This document shows, one piece after another, positions 1 through 7,070 of a stretch of 16,336 bases of DNA; within the stretch, counting starts at the first letter, position 1, and the number at the start of each line of letters is the position of its first letter. The position numbers were made by a program, and so were the translations under genes. Source of the DNA: Oscillospiraceae bacterium (lineage in GTDB: Bacteria > Bacillota > Clostridia > Oscillospirales > Ruminococcaceae); assembly GCA_016303195.1 (NCBI GenBank), contig JAEDMD010000020.1, forward strand, positions 1 to 16,336, read 5' to 3'. The notes below the pieces were generated by a model. That model was given only the letters and a program-made list of their open reading frames with translations, did no database searches and was not told the origin of the DNA.

Positions 1-1346
1 TCACCAGCGTCGTACCAACCGCCGACACCGTCTACTGTGTAGCTCTTATCGCCGTCGAATTCAGCAGCGTAGAACTTAACCCACTCCGACTGAACGTAAG
101 CGTCGTCCTTTGTATGGCCAGCCTTATGTGCGAGAGAAACCTTAGTTTCGTTCTTATTGTATTCAGCTTCAGAAGTGATGTACTTCTCCTCGATATCGAT
201 ACCTGAACGGTTCTGATAGTAGTAGTTTACAGCGTTAGCAAGGAGATCGTTATCATAGATATCGTCGCCGATTGTGAACTCGTGTGACTCGTTCATAACG
301 TAGTCAACACCTGTCTTCCAGTTTGTCCACATGAGCTTATCGCCGCTTGCCTTTGTATCCCAAGCACCCTTGAGGTTGAATGAAACTGTACCTGAAACAC
401 CAACTGAATCCTTTACGAAGATGGTGTACTTACCGGGTGTTGTAACCTCAGAGAAGTCGAGGATCTGAACGTACTTACCTGAATCCTTCTTCTTCTCACC
501 GTATTCAGATGTTGAATTCTCGCCGTTACCTGATTCAGGATCCTGAACTACCTTCTTAGCAGTGCCCTTGTATACAGCTGTACCTGAAGAATCACGTACT
601 TCGAAGTCACAAGGTGAGCTGTTATCTGTGCAGTATGAAGCGAGCTTTTCGAGATCTGTGTAGTAACCAACCTGGTTTACACGAACGTTGCTTCTTGGAC
701 GGATAACACCGAATTCGTTTGTCTTATCGAAGTCACCTTCGTCGCCTGTGATATCAACGAGCTTGAGGTTGTCGAAAGTAAGAGTTGAACCCTTAGGCAT
801 ACCTGTATCGTTGCCGTTGTACAGACCGTGGTTGTCAGAATAGTGGAAAGCCCACTCGGAAGGACCAACAGGAGCTTCCTTCATTGTCCAAGTGTCCTTG
901 AATTCAACAGTCTTGCCCTTTTCGAGCTTAAGAGGCTGCCATTCCTGACCTGAGATATTGTGCCAGTACTCGTTCTTACCGCTGTAGTCACCAACCTTAG
1001 CGTAGATGTAACCATCTGCTGAAGGAGTAACTTCACCGCTGATCTCGTACTCATGTCCCTGGATCAGAGTGATACCTCTGTGACGGAACTGGAGATCCCA
1101 ACGGCCCTCAGGACCATCGTTTTCATCGATAGTAACTGTGTAAGCGCCATTCTCGATCTTGAAGTGCTGACCAGCAGGCTGAGACTCACAGGTGTGCCAA
1201 GGCAGTGCAGTACCGTCCTCGAAGTCACCGTTACCGAGTACATCGCCAGCAGAAGCTGTCATAGGAGCAATAGCAGCCACAGAAGAAGCGAGCATTGCAG
1301 CTGACATGAGGCTGCTAACAACAGCCTTTGTAATTTTCTTGTGCAT
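1..1346 (-). CDS. Secreted family 9 glycoside hydrolase, CBM4-Ig-GH9 (3' part missing)
   Basis: This is an extracellular beta-1,4-glucanase, probably a cellobiohydrolase-like or endo-acting GH9. The 448 visible residues hold a signal peptide (Lys-rich n-region, cleavage likely after ASA at residue 33) and a CBM4-type beta-sandwich of about residues 34-200. A CelD-N-type Ig-like module follows at about 217-325, containing VRVNQVGYY and PGKYTIFVKD. The GH9 domain starts near residue 327. The window ends inside the GGWYDAGD motif (from 442), just before the Asp that is the catalytic base in GH9, so the acid and His motifs are not visible. The order CBM4, Ig, GH9 is that of CbhA-like enzymes and of Ruminococcus Cel9B. 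The start is supported by an SD (AGGGAGGG) 7 nt upstream. Whether a dockerin or other cell-attachment module follows cannot be seen. It has its own promoter and a long leader. The family is certain; the mode of action is inferred. Confidence 0.93.
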   Translation of the reverse strand, partial: MHKKITKAVVSSLMSAAMLASSVAAIAPMTASAGDVLGNGDFEDGTALPWHTCESQPAGQHFKIENGAYTVTIDENDGPEGRWDLQFRHRGITLIQGHEYEISGEVTPSADGYIYAKVGDYSGKNEYWHNISGQEWQPLKLEKGKTVEFKDTWTMKEAPVGPSEWAFHYSDNHGLYNGNDTGMPKGSTLTFDNLKLVDITGDEGDFDKTNEFGVIRPRSNVRVNQVGYYTDLEKLASYCTDNSSPCDFEVRDSSGTAVYKGTAKKVVQDPESGNGENSTSEYGEKKKDSGKYVQILDFSEVTTPGKYTIFVKDSVGVSGTVSFNLKGAWDTKASGDKLMWTNWKTGVDYVMNESHEFTIGDDIYDNDLLANAVNYYYQNRSGIDIEEKYITSEAEYNKNETKVSLAHKAGHTKDDAYVQSEWVKFYAAEFDGDKSYTVDGVGGWYDAG

Positions 1347-1386
1347 TTAAATACCCTCCCTGAAAAAATTGAATATAAATGTTTTG

Positions 1387-1419
1387 ATAACGCAATGCCA
1401 GTGCAAACATTGCGGTTAT
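1387..1419 (-). promoter_or_regulatory. Stem-loop in the leader of the CBM4-GH9 gene
   Basis: On the minus strand the arms ATAACCGCAATG and CATTGCGTTAT pair over 11 bp with one bulged C, around a 10-nt loop. It lies about 25 nt upstream of the SD, inside the leader predicted from the promoter at 1493-1521. There is no U-tract directly after it, so it is not an obvious attenuator. mRNA stabilisation, or binding by an RNA or protein, is possible. No known riboswitch family is recognised. Confidence 0.5.
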
Positions 1420-1492
1420 ACCTTGATTTACATGGTTTGACGAGCAATGAAGTTCATGTAAGAACCTGCACCATTCCTTACTCATCACTAAT

Positions 1493-1521
1493 ATTATATT
1501 ATATCGGACTTAAAAAGTAAA
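1493..1521 (-). promoter_or_regulatory. Predicted sigma-A promoter of the CBM4-GH9 gene
   Basis: On the minus strand, TTTACT (1516-1521) and TATAAT (1493-1498) are separated by exactly 17 nt. A second overlapping TATAAT lies at 1498-1503. Transcription would start near 1486, giving a leader of about 140 nt. The -10 box is perfect and the -35 box matches 4 of 6. The 350-nt stretch 1347-1696 is otherwise AT-rich and holds only this promoter, the leader stem-loop and a weak hairpin at 1636-1659. Confidence 0.6.
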
Positions 1522-1635
1522 TAGATTTCCTGAAATTCGTACATTTTCCTAATGCTCATCCAAATTTTTTGTGCATTTCACCAGCTTTTTACATAAATGT
1601 CACAAGTTAAGTACCAAAATATAGGATGATTTGTG

Positions 1636-1659
1636 AATAAGTTATTTATTCTACTTATT
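1636..1659 (-). terminator. Weak AT-rich hairpin downstream of the dockerin GH9 gene
   Basis: AATAAGT and ACTTATT form a 7-bp stem with a 10-nt loop, about 37 nt after the stop codon. The stem is almost all A-T and has no clear U-tract, so termination here is doubtful. It is the only candidate found between the two cellulase genes. Confidence 0.2.
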
Positions 1660-1696
1660 AAGCCCGATTTTCAGCAATTTTTGACTTGATTTTTCG

Positions 1697-4216
1697 TCAG
1701 GACTTATAACTTTCGGGAAGCTCCTTTACAATATTCAGCTTATACTTCTGAATTGAAAGAGCATCCTGTCCTGTAATGCCTGTGCCGTTTTCGTAAACGT
1801 CACCATTCTTAGCTCCCTCAGCCGTCAGGTGGTTCTTATCTGAACCTGTCTCGCTGAACTTTGAAGGATTAGCGATTGATTGCATCAAGAGAACAGCGTC
1901 TGCCAGGCTGACTTCGCTGTCGCAGTTAGCGTCGCCCCAAACTCTCTTGCTGTCGTTTCCACCGCTGACAGTTGTGGTTGTTGTGCCGTCATCAGGCTTT
2001 GCCGTAGTGTCGGATGTAACTGTTGTTGTGGTTGTTGTAGTTGTTGTAGTTGTTGTTTCTGTTGTTTTGATGACTGTTGTTTCTGTTGGCTTCGGGTCGT
2101 TTGATGAACTCCCGTTCTTGGTGTTCGGCTTAGCAACGAACTTAGTTCCGTCAGGTTCTTCGCCCCATGCGATCTCGCCGTTTACATACATCGGAATATG
2201 CTCATTGAGTGAATCAGCCTTCTTGAGGTCGGTCGCATCTTCAAGACCGCCAAGATAAGACCAGTCATTTGAAACATCCCATGCACCTGCTGTTGACTTG
2301 CCGTCTATTGCATCAGGGATAGAAATTCTGAACTGAACTTCGTCTCTGTGTTCGCTCTGACCTGTTGGCTGGATAGCTCTGCCGTCTGCGAACTTAATGC
2401 TTGCGTAGTATGTATTGCCTGTCGGGTCACCATCGTACTTGTAAGGACCTGTAACATCAGCATAGCCCTGCTCGCCTTCCTTGTACTGCTGTGACTTGCC
2501 TTCAACCTTGATATCGTCAACCGAAAGTCCTGCTGCGAGAACTTCTGAAACGTCGAAGTAATATCTGTACTCAACATCCTTCTCAACTCTTGCAGGCCAA
2601 GCCGTGTGGTTCATTGCCCACGCCTTGATCTCTGTGTAAGTTGCAGCAGGTGTGCCGTTGATTATTGCAGCAACTTCCCATTCTGCCCACTTTGGAGTTT
2701 CAGCAGGTGGGAAATCAGCATCGATAGCTCCGCCGTAATCATCCACCATAGCGCAGAGTGCTGCGGTATAGCCTGCATTGTAGTCGATAGCAACTTCTGA
2801 ATACTGGTACTGTGAAACATCGTTCACGTACTTGCCGTCCTTGTCAGGGCCGCCTACCAGCGCACCGTAAAGAGTATGTGCATATTCAGTCTGCCATCCC
2901 TCTGCACCGCCTGATTCCTGACCGAGATCATTCCAGTGGTCGTCATGGATACCTGAAGCTGTTCTATGGTGGAATGCAGTCGGCTGATTATCGCCCATAC
3001 CGAGAACGTAGCTCATCTTCAGGCCATTGTCGCCGAATACATAATCCATCTGGGATTTAGCCCAGTCGTTGTACTTCTTTGAAAGTGAAGCGTCATCCTT
3101 AAAGAGAGTATCGCTTGCCAGTTTTGCGAGGAATGCGGTAGTTGTTACGTGACGGGCGCTGCCCCAGTTAAAGAGCCATGCCATACCGTCAGGTGTGTAG
3201 TCTACCTTCTTTCCGCCGTAACCGTCGATCCAGTAATCGAGGTGGTGTGAAACGTGGTCTACCCAGTCCTTATTGCCTGTATTCAGAGCGTAAAGGTAAG
3301 CAGCAGCCTGTGAAGTATCATCCCAGCAGAGGCCCCATGTGTACTTGCGGTCTGTTGACTGGTTTTCCAGTGGGAAGTTCGGAATGTAATCCTTCTCGAT
3401 CTTGTCGAGGTAGCTCTTGTCGCCTGTTGCCATGTACAGCCAGTTTGCGGCATACATACAATCGTCGAGCCATGAAGAAGAATTGTACATTCCTGTCATG
3501 CCGCCGATGTCCTCGTTGTCTCTGATCTTGTCAGCGCCCTCAAAGAGATCCTTTGCGTGTTCGAGGTATTCAGCTGCCTTGTCAGGCTGAGTATCCTTGA
3601 AGATAAGATATCCCTGAGCGAGACAAGCGGCAGAAAGGCCTGCAACAGATGCATTCTTGATAGTGTCATACGGTCTGTCCCAGTCACCGCCGTTGAGGTG
3701 ATGCTTGCGGAGATAGACCTCAGCGCTGCACCAGATGTTATGGTCGGTAGAACCGCCTGTGAAGTCGCCGATAGTACCGATCATTTCGCCGCCGCCCTTG
3801 TCGCAGGCCATAACATAGTCCATACCCCACTGGATATTGTTGCGGTAAGTCTCACCGAGACCTGCCTTGTCAACAGCATCCTTGTACTGGATATAGCCCC
3901 ATGCCATGATAGAAGCGGAATAAGCGTTTGTAAGTGTAAACTTGAAGTGGTCACCTGCATCGAACCAGCCGCCGGGAACTACATCAGTTTCCTTGCCGTC
4001 CTCGTTGACCATTGAATCAGCTCTCCACGGAACCTGATTCCATTCAGGGAGCTTGCCTGACTGCTGTACCTCATAGAAGAACATCGACTTCTGGAGGGCT
4101 TCAGCGTAATTGTAATCTGAAGCAGCAACAGTTGTTGCAGCTGTCGGGAAGTAAGCGAGTATACCGGCGGACATCGCCATTGCCGAAACAGCGGCAGTTA
4201 CTTTTTTCATTATCAT
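1697..4216 (-). CDS. Cellulosomal endoglucanase, GH9-CBM3c-dockerin
   Basis: This is a secreted beta-1,4-glucanase of the GH9-CBM3c class, a group known for processive endoglucanases. It has 839 aa from the chosen start. A signal peptide (about 1-32) is followed by the GH9 domain (about 34-500). GGWFDAGD ends in the catalytic base D89, HHRTASG holds H417/R418, and the catalytic acid is E474 in SEVAIDYNAGY. A CBM3c follows at about 510-690, then a Thr-rich linker (711-750) and a type I dockerin (757-830) that would dock it onto a scaffoldin. The first Ca-binding loop (D762, N764, D766, D773) is canonical; the second (D806 to D818) is one residue longer. I placed the start at 4216 because GAGGGG (4225-4230) lies 8 nt upstream. 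An in-frame ATG at 4252 would put 12 non-signal residues in front of the signal peptide and has no SD. Confidence 0.95.
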   Translation of the reverse strand: MIMKKVTAAVSAMAMSAGILAYFPTAATTVAASDYNYAEALQKSMFFYEVQQSGKLPEWNQVPWRADSMVNEDGKETDVVPGGWFDAGDHFKFTLTNAYSASIMAWGYIQYKDAVDKAGLGETYRNNIQWGMDYVMACDKGGGEMIGTIGDFTGGSTDHNIWCSAEVYLRKHHLNGGDWDRPYDTIKNASVAGLSAACLAQGYLIFKDTQPDKAAEYLEHAKDLFEGADKIRDNEDIGGMTGMYNSSSWLDDCMYAANWLYMATGDKSYLDKIEKDYIPNFPLENQSTDRKYTWGLCWDDTSQAAAYLYALNTGNKDWVDHVSHHLDYWIDGYGGKKVDYTPDGMAWLFNWGSARHVTTTAFLAKLASDTLFKDDASLSKKYNDWAKSQMDYVFGDNGLKMSYVLGMGDNQPTAFHHRTASGIHDDHWNDLGQESGGAEGWQTEYAHTLYGALVGGPDKDGKYVNDVSQYQYSEVAIDYNAGYTAALCAMVDDYGGAIDADFPPAETPKWAEWEVAAIINGTPAATYTEIKAWAMNHTAWPARVEKDVEYRYYFDVSEVLAAGLSVDDIKVEGKSQQYKEGEQGYADVTGPYKYDGDPTGNTYYASIKFADGRAIQPTGQSEHRDEVQFRISIPDAIDGKSTAGAWDVSNDWSYLGGLEDATDLKKADSLNEHIPMYVNGEIAWGEEPDGTKFVAKPNTKNGSSSNDPKPTETTVIKTTETTTTTTTTTTTTVTSDTTAKPDDGTTTTTVSGGNDSKRVWGDANCDSEVSLADAVLLMQSIANPSKFSETGSDKNHLTAEGAKNGDVYENGTGITGQDALSIQKYKLNIVKELPESYKS
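2021..2062 (-). repeat. Thr-codon microsatellite coding the cellulase linker
   Basis: Twelve consecutive Thr codons, residues 721-732 of the dockerin GH9, are written mostly as ACA ACA ACT/ACC in a near 9-nt period. They form the flexible, probably glycosylatable linker between CBM3c and the dockerin. Such a tract can change length by slippage in 3-nt steps without breaking the frame. Confidence 0.7.
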
Positions 4217-4242
4217 TTTTAATACCCCTCTCGTATTAAATT

Positions 4243-4255
4243 GGCATACCATGCC
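4243..4255. promoter_or_regulatory. Operator-like palindrome at the dockerin GH9 promoter
   Basis: GGCAT-ACC-ATGCC is a perfect 5-bp inverted repeat with a 3-bp spacer. It lies directly downstream of the predicted transcription start and upstream of the SD. The position suits a repressor site, but no regulator family is recognised and a 13-bp palindrome can occur by chance. Confidence 0.3.
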
Positions 4256-4266
4256 TATACATATTA

Positions 4267-4295
4267 AATTTACAACATTTGCAGAAATTTGTCAA
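4267..4295 (-). promoter_or_regulatory. Predicted sigma-A promoter of the dockerin GH9 gene
   Basis: On the minus strand, a perfect TTGACA (4290-4295) is followed after 17 nt by TAAATT (4267-4272), a 4-of-6 match to the -10 box. Transcription would start near 4260 and give a leader of about 45 nt carrying the palindrome at 4243-4255. A second possible -10 (TATAAT) sits inside the palindrome at 4383-4396 but has no good -35. Confidence 0.55.
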
Positions 4296-4382
4296 GAGCG
4301 TTTCAGCAAAGCAACGAAAAAGTAGCAGATTGACCAAATAATTTCTTTAAATATTGTGAGGAACAACAGCTAAGAAGTTTAT

Positions 4383-4396
4383 ACTATTATAATAGT
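4383..4396. repeat. Perfect 14-bp AT-rich palindrome
   Basis: ACTATTATAATAGT reads the same on both strands and contains TATAAT on each. It lies between the ispH-S1 terminator and the dockerin GH9 promoter, about 90 bp upstream of the -35 box. It could be an upstream regulator site, a weak promoter core, or chance in AT-rich DNA. Confidence 0.35.
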
Positions 4397-4421
4397 GAAA
4401 TTTCAGCGATGAAAATAATGA

Positions 4422-4445
4422 CCCCGTGAACAGAAGTCCACGGGG
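4422..4445 (-). terminator. Hairpin terminator after ispH-S1
   Basis: On the minus strand, CCCCGTG and CACGGGG form a perfect 7-bp GC-rich stem with a 10-nt loop, about 26 nt after the ispH-S1 stop. The T-rich run behind it (TCATTATTTTC) is interrupted. It marks the end of the long housekeeping operon and separates it from the cellulase genes. Confidence 0.7.
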
Positions 4446-4470
4446 CTGTGATACATATTAAGTTACCGAA

Positions 4471-5586
4471 TTATTCAGCATCCTCTGCATCGTCATCAGA
4501 ATCTTCAAGGAGAGCACGCATGGAAATGCTGATCCTCTTTGAATCGTAGTCGATATCGATGATCTTAACATCGACCTCGTCGCCAACTGCGAGAACATCC
4601 TTGACATTCTCGACCTTTCTGTCAGCGATCTGAGAAATGTGGATAAGGCCGTCTACACCGTCGATGATCTGAGCGAATGCACCGAAGCTGGTGATAGAAA
4701 CGATAGTTGCCTTAACAACATCGCCTACATTGTACTGTGACTTGAATACTTCCCAAGGATTGTCCTCAGACTTCTTGTAGCCGAGAGAAATTCTGTTTTC
4801 TTCTCTGTTGAGATCCTTGATGTAAACTTCGAGAGTATCGCCAACATTAACAACTTCACTTGGGTGCTTGATGCGCTTCCATGAAAGTTCGGAAATGTGA
4901 ACCATACCATCGATGCCGCCGAGATCAACGAAAGCACCAAAGCTGGTGAGTGACTTTACCTTACCTGTGTAAGTAGCGCCAACCTCTGCTGTATCCCAGA
5001 ACTTAGCCTGAGCCTCAGCCTTCTTTGCATCCTGAACAGCCTTGATAGAACCAACTGCTCTCTTTCTGCCTTCGGTTACTTCGATAACAACGAATTCAAC
5101 CTTCTTCTTGAGGAGCTGCTCAAGATCGCCGCCTCTTGGAAGACCTGTCAGTGAAGCAGGGATAAAGATCCTTACGCCGTAAACTGTAAGAGTAACGCCC
5201 TTGTTAACAACGTGCTGGATAGTGCCTTCAAGAACAGTTCCCTCTTCCTTAGCCTTAACGATCTTCTCATAGCCGGCCTGCTCGTCAACCTTTCTCTTAG
5301 AAAGAGCAACAGTACCTTCAGCATCGTTTACCTTGATAACGATAAGCTCAATCTCATCGCCAACGCTTACGATATCAGCAGGCTTCTTTGAAGGATCATC
5401 TGTGAGTTCGTCAAGAGCAACATAGCCTGTGTGCTTAGTACCGAGGCTAACAACTGCTTCTGTATTATTAACGGCTTCAACAGTAGCTTTTACTTTCTCT
5501 CCTGTATGTATTTTTTTGAATGACTCGTCGAGTGCAGTAGCAAAATCGAAGTCATCCTGATTTGCAAGAATTTCATTTTCTGCCAT
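4471..5586 (-). CDS. Possible nested YpfD-like S1 protein (internal start)
   Basis: Inside ispH-S1, exactly at the junction of the two halves, the minus strand reads AAGGAGGT (5597-5604), 10 nt, then ATG (5586). Initiation here would make a 371-aa protein starting MAENEILANQ and holding all four S1 domains, close to the length of B. subtilis YpfD (about 380 aa, also a four-S1 protein, encoded next to cmk). The sequence shows the signal; that it is used is inference. The SD coincides with codons for IKEV, a common motif at the end of IspH, so protein conservation alone could explain it. Confidence 0.4.
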   Translation of the reverse strand: MAENEILANQDDFDFATALDESFKKIHTGEKVKATVEAVNNTEAVVSLGTKHTGYVALDELTDDPSKKPADIVSVGDEIELIVIKVNDAEGTVALSKRKVDEQAGYEKIVKAKEEGTVLEGTIQHVVNKGVTLTVYGVRIFIPASLTGLPRGGDLEQLLKKKVEFVVIEVTEGRKRAVGSIKAVQDAKKAEAQAKFWDTAEVGATYTGKVKSLTSFGAFVDLGGIDGMVHISELSWKRIKHPSEVVNVGDTLEVYIKDLNREENRISLGYKKSEDNPWEVFKSQYNVGDVVKATIVSITSFGAFAQIIDGVDGLIHISQIADRKVENVKDVLAVGDEVDVKIIDIDYDSKRISISMRALLEDSDDDAEDAE

Positions 5587-6423
5587 TTTGGTTTGTACCT
5601 CCTTGATTATATAAGCAGGAGTGGAAGCCCCTGCCGTAATGCCGATCCTGTCGGCATTGGGAAGCATTAAAGTCCGAAGTTCGTCCGAATTCTCGATATG
5701 ATAGGTCTGACAATATCTGCTGCACACCTCATACAGCTTGACTGTATTCGAGCTGTGCCTGCCGCCGACCACAAGCATGATATCAGAGTTCTTGGCAAGT
5801 TCTGCCGCATCTGACTGTCTTGTATCGGTAGCATTGCAGATGGTATCAAAAATAACGATGTTAGGGTCGTCCTTCGGGATCACGTTTAAACAATCATCCC
5901 ATACTACTATATTATACGTCGTTTGCGCCACAATTGCAAGCTTTTTTCCAAAATTTTTATAGTTTTTTTCAAAAAAGTCTTTTAGCTCAAAGTTATCCTT
6001 AAAAACAAGGTAATTTTCGTCACAATGACCAACGATGCCCTGAACCTCAGGATGATCTTTATCGCCTGCAATAAGAATGAAGTAACCCTCTTTTGTTTTC
6101 TCCGCAACGATCTTGTGTATCCTTGAAACGAACGGACAGGTAGCATCCAGCATACGGTTGCCCTTTGCCCCGATCGCCTCATAAACATCCCTGCCGACAC
6201 CGTGGGAGCGGATAACGACCGTCTCATCAGCTTCAAGCTCATCCACCGACTCTATTATTCGAGCGCCCTTGTTCTTCATATCGTTTACAACATCCTGATT
6301 GTGGATTATCGGGCCGAGAGTTGCCACACGGGTGTTATTCTCCAGTTCGCTGTAAACCATCTTCACGGCTCTGTCCACTCCGAAACAGAAGCCTGCGGAA
6401 TCCGCAACAACTACCTTACTCAT
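4471..6423 (-). CDS. ispH: HMBPP reductase fused to four S1 RNA-binding domains
   Basis: The N-terminal half (1-279) is IspH/LytB, the 4Fe-4S enzyme that reduces HMBPP to IPP and DMAPP in the last step of the MEP isoprenoid pathway. Cluster ligands C13, C96 and C196 are present, with H41, H74, H124, E126 and the SSNT (224-227) and GASTP motifs. The C-terminal half holds four S1 domains (about 306-377, 394-461, 480-549, 564-636) and an acidic tail, resembling B. subtilis YpfD. This ispH-S1 fusion is known in Clostridia. The track start at 6432 touches the AAGGAGG SD with no spacer, whereas ATG 6423 (MSKVVVADSAG) has 9 nt and is preferred, giving 650 aa. Even so it lies 5 nt upstream of the plsC stop (overlapping genes), implying translational coupling. 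An internal SD and ATG at the domain junction are described separately. Confidence 0.96.
   Translation of the reverse strand: MSKVVVADSAGFCFGVDRAVKMVYSELENNTRVATLGPIIHNQDVVNDMKNKGARIIESVDELEADETVVIRSHGVGRDVYEAIGAKGNRMLDATCPFVSRIHKIVAEKTKEGYFILIAGDKDHPEVQGIVGHCDENYLVFKDNFELKDFFEKNYKNFGKKLAIVAQTTYNIVVWDDCLNVIPKDDPNIVIFDTICNATDTRQSDAAELAKNSDIMLVVGGRHSSNTVKLYEVCSRYCQTYHIENSDELRTLMLPNADRIGITAGASTPAYIIKEVQTKMAENEILANQDDFDFATALDESFKKIHTGEKVKATVEAVNNTEAVVSLGTKHTGYVALDELTDDPSKKPADIVSVGDEIELIVIKVNDAEGTVALSKRKVDEQAGYEKIVKAKEEGTVLEGTIQHVVNKGVTLTVYGVRIFIPASLTGLPRGGDLEQLLKKKVEFVVIEVTEGRKRAVGSIKAVQDAKKAEAQAKFWDTAEVGATYTGKVKSLTSFGAFVDLGGIDGMVHISELSWKRIKHPSEVVNVGDTLEVYIKDLNREENRISLGYKKSEDNPWEVFKSQYNVGDVVKATIVSITSFGAFAQIIDGVDGLIHISQIADRKVENVKDVLAVGDEVDVKIIDIDYDSKRISISMRALLEDSDDDAEDAE
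5597..5604 (-). promoter_or_regulatory. Internal perfect Shine-Dalgarno in ispH-S1
   Basis: AAGGAGGT is a full 8-nt complement of the 16S anti-SD, 10 nt upstream of the in-frame ATG at 5584-5586. It is stronger than the SD of most gene starts in this window. The spacing is slightly long but workable. Confidence 0.5.
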
Positions 6424-7069
6424 CGCCGCCATCCTCCTTCATTTCGATTTTCGGCTGTTCCTCGCCTTCCAGAGCAAGCTGACCGCCCTCTACAAGCTCC
6501 TTGATGTCAGCCATGTAGCGTTTTTTCAGCTTCACGAGCTGTCGTGGATTCGGCTCGTCGCAGACCTCAACATATTCTGACGGGTCGATGGGAACGCCGT
6601 ATTTTATGGTGATCTTCTTACGGAATTTCAGTTCACCGTCATAAACTATTCCAACAGGTACGATAGGCTTTCCCGAACGAGCCGCAACAAGTGCCGCACC
6701 TGTATGGCCTTTGTGGACTTTTCCGTCCTTTGAGCGGCTTCCCTCAGGAAATATCATCAGATCGCCCTTTTCAAGGCGCTCAACGGAAGTGTCGATGACC
6801 GACATATCGCCTTTTCCACGGGACACGGGAAATGCTCCGAGAAAGCGGATAAGAGCGCCGAAGGACTTTTTCTGAAAAAGTTCTTCCTTTGCCATGAACG
6901 AAACAAAGTTCTTGTCAAAAACTCCCACAAGCGGCGGATCAAGATTAGACCTGTGATTCGGGGTGTAGATGACTGTCGTGTCGGTGGGGATATTCTCTTT
7001 TCCCTCTATTTTTATGCTGTATGCAGCACGCATATAGCATCTCACCAGAAACTTGACAAAACCGTACAT
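6416..7069 (-). CDS. plsC: 1-acyl-sn-glycerol-3-phosphate acyltransferase
   Basis: PlsC acylates lysophosphatidic acid to phosphatidic acid at the inner face of the membrane. In its 217 aa the HX4D motif is NHRSNLD (H39, D44), the acceptor-binding motif is FPEGSRSKDG (107-116, E109), and PIVPVGI (135-141) is the fourth conserved block. The hydrophobic N-terminus (about 1-20) may anchor it. The start lies 1 nt after the cmk stop, and its 3' end overlaps the ispH start, so the three genes are almost certainly co-translated. The order cmk-plsC-ispH is a recurring clostridial arrangement. The C-terminal 30 residues are charged and of no recognised function. Substrate choice is inferred from the family. 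Confidence 0.93.
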   Translation of the reverse strand: MYGFVKFLVRCYMRAAYSIKIEGKENIPTDTTVIYTPNHRSNLDPPLVGVFDKNFVSFMAKEELFQKKSFGALIRFLGAFPVSRGKGDMSVIDTSVERLEKGDLMIFPEGSRSKDGKVHKGHTGAALVAARSGKPIVPVGIVYDGELKFRKKITIKYGVPIDPSEYVEVCDEPNPRQLVKLKKRYMADIKELVEGGQLALEGEEQPKIEMKEDGGDE

Positions 7070-7070
7070 A

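Noticed and set aside
1947..2258. Plus-strand ORF with a long run of Val, opposite the Thr-rich linker
   Set aside because: It is the complement of the Thr codon repeat; it has no SD or domain and lies inside a well-supported gene.
3178..4015. Plus-strand ORFs of 115 and 152 aa
   Set aside because: They are shadows of the GH9 catalytic domain, with no family features and no SD.
4217..4252. Upstream start of the dockerin GH9 at 4252
   Set aside because: There is no SD in front of it, and it would put 12 residues before a normal signal peptide; 4216 has a well-spaced SD.
4471..6423. Frameshift or assembly joining of two genes at ispH and S1
   Set aside because: The frame is continuous and ispH-S1 fusions are known in Clostridia; only an additional internal start is proposed.
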